Source: Asterias amurensis
Lineage: Eukaryota; Echinodermata; Asteroidea; Forcipulatida; Asteriidae
Length of the DNA: 64,000 nt
Assembly: GCF_032118995.1 (NCBI RefSeq)
Contig: NC_092650.1
Location: 5,580,001-5,644,000 of the forward strand
Direction of reading: 5' to 3'
Shown here: positions 12,069-23,779 of the stretch, in pieces
Layout: each line of letters starts with the position of its first letter
Position numbering within the stretch: position 1 is the first letter of the stretch
The notes under the pieces: model-generated
Database searches by the model: none
The model's input: only the letters and a program-made list of their open reading frames with translations
What the model was told of the DNA's origin: nothing
Made by a program: the position numbers and the translations under genes

Positions 12069-12190
12069 TTGGAACACTAGATGGCAACAGACTTACCAGA
12101 AAACCTTCCATTGTTTATGAAGTTCTGAGCATGCAAACATTTCCAAAAACAATGGATTACCTGGTAAGTCTGCTGCCACCTAGTGTCCCC
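12069..12190. repeat. Fold-back repeat
   Basis: Arms of about 45 bp: CACTAGATGGCAACAGACTT on the left and AAGTCTGCTGCCACCTAGTG on the right. The loop includes the near-palindromic ACAATGG segments. Confidence 0.75.
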
Positions 12191-13234
12191 TACGCTCGCT
12201 CTCTAGTTGTTTCACAGATCTTTTATTGGGTTGACAGAAAAGCGAGCTACACATTGGTACAAAATATCTTTGGTGGTAAGCGGGAGGAAGACTTGGAGTA
12301 TATGAACAATATAAATGCACCAACTTGATATAGACCTTTATGTCACACTGCAGCCATCTTGTACTATCATGCACGTATGTAAAGAGCGGGAGGGAGAAAT
12401 AAGACTGGTCTCTTAACGTATCATTGCTATTGCATACATTACACAGATGGCAGCAGCCATATTTGTCTGGTTTCTTGTACTCCTGCGTAATGCGTCTTAC
12501 ACAATATATAAGCCACTGTCCAATTTGTGGCTCGGACTACAGCTACAGCTAGATTGCGGGCCGATATTTGCTGAATTACAGGACTTTAGCAGCACCCTTA
12601 GGCCGCATGCGAATTGGCGTCTACAGCTACGGCTATGGCTGTTTCTAAGAGTGTTGCACAGGACGTCCAAAATCTCAACACACGATGACGTGCAAATCTA
12701 GCTGTAGCTCTAGCTGTGGTCTTGATGAAATGGCGGTATATAAAACATTTTTGTATGTATGTATGTATGTATAGCCCCAATTCAGACACAGCCTTGCTTA
12801 GACACAGTTGTAGCTTAAGTCATAGCCGCCATATTGGATCAGGGAAGTAGTGTGTCATTACTCCCCAAAATGGTCAAGCAAAGAGGTTTCAGCATACACA
12901 ACTGTTTTTATGTGTTAACAGACCTCATGCTACACTGTTCCCTGGTAAGAGCCCAGAACATAACACATCCAACATGAACACAGCCTCGGACGACAAGACA
13001 AGATGGCTGCAATCACAACAAAAGGTCTACACATCTGCGACAAAAATACATCGCACAAAATGCACACACACAATACTTGAGGAGTAATGAAAAATGCAGC
13101 TCGTTGTTTTCTCCATTGACCCCCCAAAATCACAATACACATGTAAAAGGCCATGGATATCAGTGTGAAGTCAAAACCACACGTTAGACTGAGTTTGGGA
13201 AGAGGGTTACAATGTCATACATAATGCATGCACT
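12191..13234. other. Intergenic, no recognised gene
   Basis: Contains imperfect repeats of CTACAGCTA/TAGCTGTAG (12539-12720) and a TGTA microsatellite (about 12750-12771). Confidence 0.4.
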
Positions 13235-13623
13235 TTAAAGACAGTGGACACTATTGGTAATTGTCAAAGACCAGTCTTCTCACTTGGTGTATCTCAACAT
13301 ATGCATAAAATAACCAAACTGTGAAAATTTGAGTTTGATTGGTCTTTGGAGTTGCGAGATACTTATGGAAGAAAAAAAAACACCCTTGTCACACCAAGTT
13401 GTGTGCTTTCAGATGCTTGATTTTGAGACCTCAAATTCAAAACTCGAGGTCTCAAAATCAAATTCGTGGAAAATTACTTCTTTCTCGAAAACTAGGTCAC
13501 TTCAGAGGGAGCCGTTTCCCACAATAATTTGTACTATCAATCTCTCCCCATTACTCGTTACCAAATGAGGTTTTATGCTAATAATTATTTTGAGTAATTA
13601 CCAATAGTGTCCATTGCCTTTAA
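13235..13623. mobile_element. Family A TTAA MITE
   Basis: TTAA flanks at 13235-13238 and 13620-13623; core palindrome GAGACCTCA/TGAGGTCTC is slightly diverged (CGAGGTCTC). Confidence 0.9.
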
Positions 13624-13799
13624 GGACACTCAAAAAAATGTCAACAATCTCTTTTTGTAGTGAAGGCATATAAATCGAATTGACCATATTTTTATTCAAA
13701 CAGCCTTGGCAGACCGCAGGCGATTTTTACAGGCTACCAACTTTTTGTTCTTGCTTGTACTGTTTTTTGTATCTTTGTCATTGCATTGTTTGTTTGTAT

Positions 13800-13880
13800 G
13801 TAAATTGTAAAGCGCTCCGATCTTTGTGGGGCGCTATATAAATGCTTCATAATTATCATTATTATTATTGTTATTAACTG
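13800..13880 (+). repeat. SINE tail
   Basis: GTAAAGCGCTCCGATCTTTG then GGGCGCTATATAAATGC and an ATT tail; resembles the 3' end of a tRNA-derived SINE. The 5' part is not clear. Confidence 0.5.
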
Positions 13881-14125
13881 CACTGATGGAAAAGGAGCAC
13901 TTCGGTAGACAATTATGCGGAAGTAAACATGTGAATGTTTTTTCCATATTGGAGCTGGTTGCCTGTAAATTGCTCTGTGTGACATGGCCTTAAAAGGCCA
14001 AAATACATGAAGCTGGCAGCACACAAATCTATTTGTCACCGAAATCATCGGCGAAAATAAAGGCCTACTTCAATCATTGTGGCTAAAGTACTTTCACTGA
14101 GTAACTTTTTCCAGCTACATAGCAC

Positions 14126-14488
14126 TTAAAGGCAGTGGACACTATTGGTAATTACTCAAAACACACATTAACTTCAAAACTTACTTGGTAACGAGCATTG
14201 GAGAGATGTTGATAGTATACAACAATGTATACGAAGTAACGTAGTTTTTGAGAAAGAAGTAATTTCTCACTTAAATAATAAAATACTTCTAGCTAGAAGT
14301 CTTTTATTCTTATCTGAAAGCACATAAATTCGCCCAACAAGGTTTTTTTTCCTTTCATTATTTTCTCGCAACTTCAATGACCAATTTAGCTCAAATTTTC
14401 ACTGGCTTGTTATTTTATGCTTACGATGGGATACACCAAGTGAGAACACTGGTCTTTGACAATTACCAAAGGTGTACCTTCCCTTTAA
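14126..14488. mobile_element. Chimeric A/B TTAA MITE
   Basis: The left terminus is family A (TTAAAGGCAGTGGACACTAT), but the core (ACTTCTAGCTAGAAGT) and right terminus (GGTGTACCTTCCCTTTAA) are family B. TTAA flanks at 14126-14129 and 14485-14488. Confidence 0.88.
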
Positions 14489-15085
14489 GAAATTGAGCTC
14501 TGCAATAAAATACTGAAACTGTTGACATTTTCTGACCATCAACTTGTACAATTAATTACCATAAGTAGCATTTTCCTCTAAATAGCTTTATATCATTAAG
14601 CACACAATCAAATCACACACTTAATTCATATTTTCCAGTTATACATTATATTTTAGGCTGTCAAAATGTGGTCAAAAATTACTCTGTGACCAGCCAAATT
14701 ACAAACTTGGATAATATTTACTTAAGATACAAATTTTTAATTTGAGTATATAGAGAGCCATTCGCGAGGGTCAAGAGCAACCACATCACCTACAATTTTC
14801 AATAAATTTACATATGCAAATATATTCACTGCTTTGCATGCAATGGGGATGATACAGTTATCTCTACTCCAATAGAATTTATTACAGGAGAGGCACTCAT
14901 GAATATAGATGACCATAAAATTGACTCGCCTCAAACATCACACAATTACACCTCACCACAACCCCACCCATATAAAAAAACAAACAGATAAGTGGAAGAG
15001 AATGGGCAAGTTTCTTGCAAGTGGATCTGAGAGAAGTTGAATTTGGCAAGTAGCCGATCCATTCCACTAATAACAGCTTTCTCCC
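14489..15085. other. Intergenic, no recognised gene
   Basis: AT-rich; no repeat family recognised. Confidence 0.35.
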
Positions 15086-15418
15086 TCAAAGGGTCTATGT
15101 ACTTTTTGTAGGACACAAAACACACTGTCCACAGATTTACACCGAACTTACGCAGTTAGAAGATAATGATAGTAGAAAGCTTCCCTGAAAATATTACGTG
15201 CTGAGGTGCTGTAGTTTTTGAGAAATGAGTAAAACAATGTCATGAAAATAATTTTCGTCTCAAACGTATTTTCATGACATTGTTTTACTCATTTCTTAAA
15301 AACTACAGCACCTCAGTAAGTAATATTTGAAGGGAAGCTTTCCACTATCATTATCTTCAAACCCTGTAAGTTTAATGTAAATCTATGAACATTTTGAAAA
15401 GGTACCCAAATCCTTTAA
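15086..15418. mobile_element. Family C TTAA MITE
   Basis: Long inverted repeat. The left has AGGGTCTATGTACTTTTTGT; the right has GGTACCCAAATCCTTTAA. The inner arms contain AAATGAGTAAAACAATGTCA and its complement. It abuts the family A copy at 15415. Confidence 0.85.
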
Positions 15419-15788
15419 AGGCAGTGGACACTATTGGTTTTTACTCAAAATAATTTTGAGCATAAAACTTTACTTGGTAACGAGTAATGGGGAGCTGTTG
15501 ATAGTATAAAACATTGTGAGAAGCGGCTTCCTCTGAAGTTCCGTAGTTTTCAAGAAAGAAGTAATTTTCCACGAATTTGATTTTGAGACCTCCAAATTAG
15601 ATTTTGAGGTCTCGAAATCAAGCATCTAAAAGCATGCAACCTCTTGTGACAAGGGTGTTTTTTCTTTCATTATTATCTCGCAACTTCGACAAGCTCAAGC
15701 CATTTTCACAGGTTAGTTGCACATGTTGAGATACACAAAGTGAGAAGACTGGTCTTTGACAATTACCAATAGTGTCCAGTGTCTCTAA
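15415..15788. mobile_element. Family A TTAA MITE
   Basis: Left TTAA at 15415-15418 is shared with the preceding family C element. The right end is diverged (GTGTCCAGTGTCTCTAA). Confidence 0.85.
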
Positions 15789-16212
15789 AGTGAACAGTCT
15801 GAAATGAAGTCTGAAGTTTCCAGTCGTTGAAAGACGCCTTAAATGTTTGATTTATCACCCACCCCAGTAAATCTGTCCCAGTCTTTCCTACAACAAAAAG
15901 GAGGGGGGAGTGTTCAGTTTATATCCTGCGTTTGTTCTTGGCTGTACTTATTATTTCCTAGTGAATACATTAATTAATCTTGGACAGTCGATCATCTAAG
16001 ACAGCTACATGTACTAGTGTTGGTCTTCTCTTTTAATTTGTATAAGAACAATCCCATGAATGTCTGGCGCAGCTGCTTCAGTGAATACATGATGCGTTGC
16101 CGGGCTAATGTCGCTCGTACATATGTTGTTGATTTTTCTATCAAATTTGTTCCCGAGAACAAACTCTCATAATGTTGTATAATGGTGAGTACATGATTCT
16201 TTGCCTGGTCAT

Positions 16213-16447
16213 CTGGGCCCAATTTCATGGCTCTGCTTAACGTAAGCAAAGAGTCAGCACTTAAGAACGGAATTACATGCTTACATCAAGCGTATTCCAC
16301 GAAACTTTGCTTGTGTGCGATAGATAGTGCGTACTCCATTCTCCTTTTACACAGCCAGTGCAGAAATTCAACACTTACACAGTAAGCAGAGAACAACAAG
16401 TCTTAAGCACAGAATCAGACGGTAAGCAGAGCCATGACATTATTGAG
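16213..16447. repeat. GGGCCCAATTTCAT inverted-repeat family, 'GGCTCTGCTTA' subtype
   Basis: Left GGGCCCAATTTCATGGCTCT, right GGTAAGCAGAGCCATGACAT. The related fragment at 29905-29950 has the same GGTAAGCAGAGC arm. Confidence 0.7.
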
Positions 16448-17044
16448 CCTCCATAATAACAGGCAACACTGTTTTCTAGGAGATGTATCATAATTCTAGT
16501 CGGTATTTTTCAAGAATCTGTTTACGGTGTCGTCCCTCACTAGACAAACACAGGCGATGGTTCTCCTTTTGGTTTGTTGGTGATACGGAGATCGCACTGT
16601 TCCACTCCGTGGGCTGGCCTCATCGATCGTAATTTCAACACTGAAATCAAACAGGTATTAGTAATACACATGATACAAGGGTTTGTTTGTTTAGCCAAAA
16701 TATTTAGTATAATTTTTTTTTTTTTAACACAAGTAGATTATTGTCATTTATTTTTTTATTTTTTATATAAACCCAAGTATGTAGATCCTTATCATTTGAT
16801 AGGAGGACTTAAGGTCACACAGCATTCATTCATAAAAAAAAAATACCACAAGTTAACTTGATGAACCCTACATTTGCTTCCACCATTCATCACATATATT
16901 CATCGCATCCTTTTCACCCTGTGTGCATTTTGACGAGAATAACCAATAGCTGAGCAGGAATGAATTGGCCATTGGTTATTCAACTGGCCACTTGATAGCG
17001 ACCACCACAACACAGCCCATCATCACTCTAGCCACATGCGTTAT

Positions 17045-17365
17045 TCACAGCAGCACAAAGTCCTTCGGATGGGACGTAAAGCCGTTGGCCCCATGTGTTG
17101 TGTAACGCATGTAAAAGAACCCAGTGCACTTTTCGAAAAGAGAAGGGGTTCGCCCCGGTGTTCCTGGCTCAGGCTGCTGTATGCGCCATAGCACCTTGTA
17201 AACCCTTATAAGGTGCTAAATAATTGGGTCTCAAAATTCATCACTGCAATTAACTATGATCTTTCTGAAAGTTTGTATATACTCAGCGCCTTGAGTACCT
17301 TGTTTGGTAGATACGTGCGCTATATATAAGTCTTTGATATTATTGTTGTTATTATTATTTAAAAT
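17045..17365 (+). mobile_element. Retroposon-like repeat with ATT tail
   Basis: Contains CCTTCGGATGGGACGTAAAG, a motif found in repeats of many marine animals, and ends GTGCGCTATATATAAGTC plus a (TTA/TTG)n tail. I read it as a SINE or a LINE 3' end. Confidence 0.6.
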
Positions 17366-17651
17366 ATACGTGGATTCCAGAATACACTCATGTTCATTTT
17401 GCCTCCATTCATACATGTATGACTGAAAGGTACAAACAAATCAGTGGACGTAAGACTATTTCCAATCTGGCCTCTCTTTAGTTACATCCCCCCTCTTGGG
17501 CTGGCTCACTTAGAAATAAATATCCAGATTTATGCAGGGAATCTAATTGTCTGATCAAAAAAAACTTTGTAGAATCATTTAGAAACCATTGCCTCGCTGA
17601 GTATAAAACAAGAAGCGTTAACATGTTAATGTGTTACTTGACCTCTTGATG

Positions 17652-17693
17652 TGTCGTGACACTTGTGTCCTTGAGCAAGATACTTTAATAATT
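17652..17693 (+). mobile_element. SINE body fragment, left of nested insertion
   Basis: GTCGTGACACTTGTGTCCTT to ATACTTTAATAATT matches the SINE at 5580-5630. It is cut here and resumes at 18804. Confidence 0.8.
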
Positions 17694-18803
17694 AGGTGTT
17701 CGGCCACCAGCCGAACAACTATTGTTATTGTTCTGTTTTTTTTTTTTTTTTTTTTTTTTTTTTTCTGCGTGTTCTTCTCCTCGAACGTTCTCGCGCGATT
17801 TTCGCAAAAACTAAAGCTTGTATGAACCTGAAACTTACCATATATATTGATCTTAATGAGTAGACGAAACAGCAACATTTTTGGAATGATGACGTCATTG
17901 ATGACGTCATTACGTTCAAAAAAACGCTAAAAATTGGAGAGTTCATATCTTGAGAACTACAAATGCCACACACAAGATATTTGGTGCATATAAAAGGTCT
18001 TGTAATTAGCTACAAAAGTCGTGCACAACGTGACCTCATGTGACTTTTACTTCCGGTTGAAACAGGAAGTTCAAAATTTCAAAAGTTCATATCTCAAGAA
18101 CTATATATCATATTCGCAAAATTTGAATATCAGTTTGAAGATCAGTTATCCTGCTCAAACTTTTGCACAAACATAATGCCAGTTGAATTTTGCCTTCTGG
18201 TCGTAAAAGCGCGCGTTTGTGTTGACCTCCATTCATTACGCGTAGAAACCAGATAGTATCGCCATTCATGTATGTGAATGCTACTATTGTATTGTGGGTG
18301 TGTGGGTGTGTGTGCGTGTAGTTCATGTATGCCTACATTGTATCCATGCTCTACGACAAAACAGCACTGCGTGGCTGTGGGCATTACGGGTTGTGTATAC
18401 ACATGCAGACTCCGTTGAAGGCGCGCGTAATTCAAATTCCACTACGCTGGGATTCGCCTCATCTTTCTTCGTGCGATTTTGAACAAAATGTTAAACTACT
18501 ATGAACTTGTTGAACAAAACTAACGCTTGTATGAACTTGAAACTTACCATGAACATAAACCTTAGTGTGCAGACGAAACCAAAACTTTTTTTGGAATGAT
18601 GACATCATCGATGACGTCATTAAGTTAAATAAACGGTAAATAATTGAAAAATTCATATCTTGAGAACCACAAACGCTACGTACAAGATTCTTTCACTACA
18701 TGAAACCTCTTGTAATGTTCTACAAATGTTGTACACAACGTGACCTCATTTGACCATTCACCCGAACACCCTGAGTTTGTACACAAACTCTCAATTTCTA
18801 GTT
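17694..18803. mobile_element. 1.1 kb non-autonomous element nested in a SINE
   Basis: Short inverted termini: AGGTGTTCGG at 17694 and CCGAACACCCT at 18762-18772, followed by the palindrome GAGTTTGTACACAAACTC. A hairpin near the left end (TGTTCGGC..GCCGAACA) is followed by about 28 T. Inside is a diverged direct duplication (17810-18044 and 18519-18754) carrying TGACGTCA-type motifs and TTCATATCTTGAGAAC. No coding capacity was seen. Confidence 0.75.
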
Positions 18804-19032
18804 ATATAATTGCTTCTCTTCACTCAGGGGAATAAATGGGTACCTGCGAGGGTAGAAGTTGATATTGTGAATGAAAAAGCCTTTGGAGCGATATAAACTG
18901 TTGCCCAGGTTGTATACTCCCAAGGGAGCTGAGAAACATCAAAAAGGGATGTAATTGGCCCTATGACCAGGGCACTAATGTAAAGCGCATTGATACGATT
19001 ATTGTGAAATGCGCTATTTAAGAATTTGTTTA
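18804..19032 (+). mobile_element. SINE body, right of nested insertion
   Basis: Resumes the SINE: ATAATTGCTTCTCTTCACTC, GGTACCTGCGAGGGTAGAAG, AAAGCGCATTGATACGATTA. It aligns to 5615-5830. Confidence 0.82.
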
Positions 19033-20107
19033 AGCGCTTAGAGAATTAAGTGTTAGTTATTAGGCGCTATATAAATCGAAAGTTATTATTATTATTTGGC
19101 TGAATTTTGGGTTTGAAGACATGAAGACAGAGGCAGCAGGGTTTTGGGGGTTTCAAGCCAAGACTGCCATACTTATTACAAAGCAATCACAGCACACATG
19201 CACTGAGTATTCCATTTTATCATTCAAATCAGAAGAGAGCCTGGTCATCCAGTGAGTAAGGGTATAGACCAATCCGACGCGCACCGAGCGCACAAAAACC
19301 ACTGCTACAGTGTACATGTGCCTAGTTTTGTACACAAAGACATGAGGAAATCATTTTCATTCTTTAAGGAAATTAAATGTTTTCCTCAACACTTTACAAT
19401 TTCATTAAACGGACATAATGATATACCAATGTAGATCACTGACCACAAATATTTGCAACAGATAAGAAACTGAATCATCTTGAAAATGGTGCTTTTCTTA
19501 GGCGAGTTAGGGGTCAAAGAAGCAGAAACTGCATAATAGTCGCTAAAATGCGTTACATTGGCAAGGTATTTTGTCAGAATATCAGTATTTTACTTTGTGC
19601 ATAATTTTGAAAACATTTAATTCCCATAAAGGTGAAAAGGAAAATGATTTTCTTGTGTTTTTTTCGCACAAAACTAGGGACAAAGACACCGAAGCAGCGG
19701 CGCAGCAGTGGCGCGTGGCGCCCATGGCAGCGCGCAGCACTTGCGCGCCTGGATTGGTGTGCAGAGGAATTTAGAAAGCATGGATATGATACAGTGAATA
19801 TTAATAATTATAACTCTTACCAGAAAGAAACTATTACAGTGATTTATTTTGACTTGTACATGCAGCATATTAAATATTGACGCGCTCATTACATTAACCC
19901 TTATATTAATCATTTCTATGTAATCATCATTGACTTTTTTCTAAAAACAATTTTTCTTGTTAAAAGGTGTCTTAACACTGTTAACAAGAAACCCATGGGA
20001 AAATGTCATTTCAAGATGTGAGCTCTTAACTCATCCTTTTTTGTTTGAGTGTGGATTGTGGTACAAGCCATTTCTGGCTGTTATGATCTCCAAAGGGTTA
20101 AACACTC
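19033..20107. other. Intergenic, no recognised gene
   Basis: A further SINE-like tail (GGCGCTATATAAATCG, about 19030-19100) is followed by unrecognised sequence. A GC-rich patch at 19680-19775 (repeated GCAGCG/GGCGC) stands out but supports no clear gene. Confidence 0.4.
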
Positions 20108-20465
20108 TTAAAGGCAGTGGACACTATTGGTAATTACTCAAAATAATTATTGGCATAAAACCTTACTTTGTAACGAGTAATGGGGAGAGGTTGATGGTCT
20201 AAAACATTGTGAGAAACGGCTCCCTCTGAAGTGCCAATTTGATTTCGAGACCTCAGATTTAGAACTTGAGGTCTCAAAATCAACCATCTAAACGCACACA
20301 ACTTCGTGTGACTAGGGTGTTTTCTTCTTTCATTATTATCTCGCAACTTTGATGACCGATTGAGCTCAAATTTTCACAGGTTAGTTATTTTATGCATATA
20401 TGTTGAGATACACCAACTGTGAAGGCTAGTCTTTGACAATTACCAATAGTGTCCACTGCCTTTAA
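20108..20465. mobile_element. Family A TTAA MITE
   Basis: TTAA flanks at 20108-20111 and 20462-20465; the right TTAA is shared with the family D element that follows. Confidence 0.9.
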
Positions 20466-20827
20466 AGGAACATTACAGAATTGGTTTTTGCTAACAAAAC
20501 AGTTGCTGGCAGTGTGAGCACTTTATGTAACACACCATATACATAAACTGACAACTGAGATTGATCGATCATCTGGGTCATGAGAGAATAGTGAAAAAAA
20601 CGATTAAAAATTTTGCATTGCATCGATGCCAAAACAAAGATGAATCAAACGCTCACCGAGCGATAAACTCCAAATGGGAAGTTTATTTCTCATAAAATAT
20701 GAAATTTCAGGCAGAAATATTTCAAGGGATGTTTTGTACTATCATCATCATTAGACCTAGTAAGTTTTATGTAAAACTGTGATCATCACGATTTTTGTTT
20801 CTTGCCAATTCTGTAACGTTCCTTTAA
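20462..20827. mobile_element. Family D TTAA MITE
   Basis: Left TTAAAGGAACATTACAGAAT; right ATTCTGTAACGTTCCTTTAA. Inside are GATCGATCATCTGGGTCATG and the core CGCTCACCGAGCG. A second copy is at 27581-27964. Confidence 0.88.
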
Positions 20828-21268
20828 CATTTACCATGACAGATGCGAACAAGATTTCAAATAGAGACATAGAGATGATGAAAACCTCACACTTTTTAAA
20901 CCATTCAACTAACTTTAAATCTCCATCTTGGGGACATTTCCTAAAAAAGTGGAGTGCACCAACCCCCCCCCCCCCCCCCAAGACCTTCATGTGTCCAGTT
21001 ATTAAATTCTATACTTTATTCAAAAGTGCCGCCCACTTCACTTTTTACAATGCGTCACCAAATGCCTTTAAAGTATACGTTTTCAAACTACTGTAAATAT
21101 GCTGATACAATACAGAGCGGGTTGATTCACTTTTGGTTCACAATCACAACCACATGCATGTAGCCCTCACAAACTCCTGATACATGTACAATACAAGTAC
21201 AGTAACGTTAACTACAGCATCATATCTTACAGGGGGAAAGGCATTTACAACTAGTAGGCCTATTATAC
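20828..21268. other. Intergenic, no recognised gene
   Basis: Includes a run of about 14 C (20966-20979) that makes artificial Pro/Gly-rich frames on both strands. Confidence 0.4.
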
Positions 21269-21426
21269 ACACACCGACTGGCAATGAGGCAACTAGTATA
21301 CGTCTATTCCCCCGAGGGACTTTGAGTGACCAGAAGAGCGACCTATTTCCCGAGGCCGAAGTCGCTCACAGGCTCGAGGGGGAATAGACGTACACTATTT
21401 ACCGAATTATGCCAGTCAATATGTGT
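21269..21426. repeat. Fold-back repeat
   Basis: Inner arms TACGTCTATTCCCCCGAG (21299-21316) and CTCGAGGGGGAATAGACGTA (21373-21392). The outer arms (ACACACCGACTGGCA; TGCCAGTCAATATGTGT) extend it to about 158 bp. Confidence 0.8.
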
Positions 21427-23640
21427 TTTTATAACACAGCTCGGTCTTAAATGGGAAATAAGAACAGAAATCTGGAAAAGAAAGGAAGTTTTGTAGTTGA
21501 TGTTCACGACTCAAGTCAAGAGAGGGCGCTGTAACAGGGCACTATTTTCAAAGACTAGTGCCCGCTCGGAAACTAGTTCCCGCAAACACACGGGTGTGCG
21601 ATCACGAGGCTATATTAGTTCACCCCACGTGACCGTGTTTCAGCCAACCAGAAAACAGAACAAGCAAGAGGTGTGTTATAATTACAAACAATACAATTGA
21701 GGAACAACCTAATACAAAAAACACTCAAAGCTGCTTATTGGCCTAGTGAACAGGTGAACATTCCTCACTAATTACATGTATCTCTGCATATAAACAGAAT
21801 GACCTTTACGTCTATAAACCTTTCTTGAAATGCTATACACGAATACGGGTAACAGGTTACACTAACAGGCCTCAATTCTACCTAAGGCACCCTCAGCAAT
21901 TGATGTGGCGCCCTGTGCTTACTGCAATGGTCACCTTTGCAAGGTTTCAACACAAACTGTAACTTTTCTCATACACTGTAGAAGTGCCTCTTCACACACG
22001 CATGACGCAGATAAGGTAAAACAGTCAGTAACCTAAATAAAAACTGGACTGACCAATGACGCTCCATGGAAAGAAGGGGTTGAAACAACTCAGGGAAAAA
22101 AATAAGACTGCACAAACAAAAGTGTAATTTAAAGACACTGAATCATCACTTTCAACATCAAAGGGGGCACATGCAACAGCATGCCGGGCACCATGCTGCT
22201 TTAACATGGACACCAAGACTCACCATCAGCTAATCCCAAATTAAGAATGATAAGAGAAAGGATGCAGAAAGAAGTGAATTATCAAAATCAAGTTTCTACA
22301 AGTACATGTAGTAGATGAATGAGAGCGTGGAAATCGACAGAAAATACGACACCTACGCTGTCCAGAAGACACTATGACATTTACACTACAGTTACTAAAA
22401 TGCCAGCTGTACAATGTACATCAGCACAACATCAACATCGTTCAAACTGCAAACAGGATTGTACAAGATTGTACAACACAAATTGTTATACCTCGGTAAC
22501 AAACTGTGAAGTTTGATTGGTCGAGAACCAAAACTGTGAAGTTTGATTGGTTGAGAACCAATCATGTGACGCGCAACAAAAACGCATGTTACATGGCTCG
22601 ACGGGCCGGGTAACATGAAAAGTGATGTACACCGGTGTACATCACCTTGATCGTTCCCAGCGTTGGTCCATTTCCAGCGCTGTGTACGAGACAACCGGGG
22701 GTTCGAGGGAATTGTTTCTTGTTCGTCTGCTTATTAAAACTAAAGTCTTGGGGGAGCTTTTTCAGTGTCCGCATGCGCTATGTTGGAAATTTTCTCTTTA
22801 AAACTTCACGCTTACATTTAACACTTTGTTTCATTCCTACTACATCATGTACTTTCACAAGCACCACATCATGCAGTCAATTAACCATGCACACATTGCA
22901 CAGAACAGTAAACACAAATATCATTAACCAAGTAGAGGCACTAGAGGGCGCTGTTAATTTATGCCTCAGTTGTTGGCTATCAGCCACTAAGTTTTGGTAG
23001 GTTTTCATTTAGGATCATATACGTATGTTGGTAACAAACACATCCTTGCATGATTTAGATTCATGATTTAGATTCATAGAAAAAGCTACATATTCAAAAC
23101 ATTAATTTGAACTTAGTATACATGTCAATTAAGCACAAGTTCTTTTTGGATAAGACTACTTGTATCAGACTCGCCCACTGTCTTTACCTGGCAAGGATAC
23201 AGACAAACACGAAAAACAATCATGAAACTGTAAAAAGCAGAAAATACCGCTCAGCAATTTTTTCTGCTTTTTAAAAATTGAGTGGGGTACCAGTTTAAAC
23301 AATAAACCTTAATGCAATTTTGGCTGGTAACCTATTTCTGTCTAAGCAATACTTTTCTTTACTTAGCAAGTTTTTTGTGCTTACATGCTTTATGAAATTG
23401 AACCTTGGTCATATTGGTCTTACATGTATGCCCATTGATATCAGTGGAAAAAACTTGCAGTGACTTACACTTTCAATTTCAGCTTTTACTTTTAAAACCG
23501 GTTTCTACTCTTCGGCATCAATCATGAACAGCCCCCTCTAGAGGTGAACAGCGCCCTCTAGTGGTAAACAACGCCCTCTATAGGTACCCAGCATGCACAC
23601 ATACCACTCATCGTCACATTGATAAAAACTCAAAACCACT
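21427..23640. other. Region downstream of NDRG exon 10
   Basis: This should hold the NDRG 3' UTR or tail exon, but I could not identify either. A 31 bp direct duplication is centred on GTGAAGTTTGATTGGT (22506-22560). Three short tandem copies of GCCCTCTA(G/T)(A/T)GGTAAACA lie at about 23529-23587. A diverged GCTTAGCA-type repeat is near 23330-23400. Confidence 0.4.
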
Positions 23641-23643
23641 CAC

Positions 23644-23779
23644 CATATCCGAGGCCTTGCATGAAGAGACGGAATGATTCACACAGCTTGGCCGGTTGCT
23701 CCTCCAGGATCATGCCGCCGCAATCAGAAATCTTTATCCAAGTCGAGTTTTCGGGGTCCAGTCTGCCGTTCATATCAAC
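23644..23779 (-). CDS. NDRG: NDRG coding exon 10 (last one identified)
   Basis: 136 bases, acceptor GATCTGTAG, donor GTGAGT. It encodes VDMNGRLDPENSTWIKISDC, GGMILEEQPAKLCESFRLFM and QGLGY. The D-C-G-G and QPAKL..(A/S)F motifs and the terminal QGxGY are typical of the end of the NDRG fold. Phase 0 in, 1 out. Reading past the donor meets a TGA after only a few codons. Confidence 0.92.

Noticed and set aside
17618..17973. Lys- or Phe-rich frames
   Set aside because: Produced by the poly-T tract of the nested element.
19680..19775. GC-rich patch as a coding exon
   Set aside because: Frames on both strands are short, alanine/cysteine-rich and lack splice sites or family similarity.
20757..21163. 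Gly/Pro-rich frames on both strands
   Set aside because: They come from a homopolymer C run and a family D MITE.
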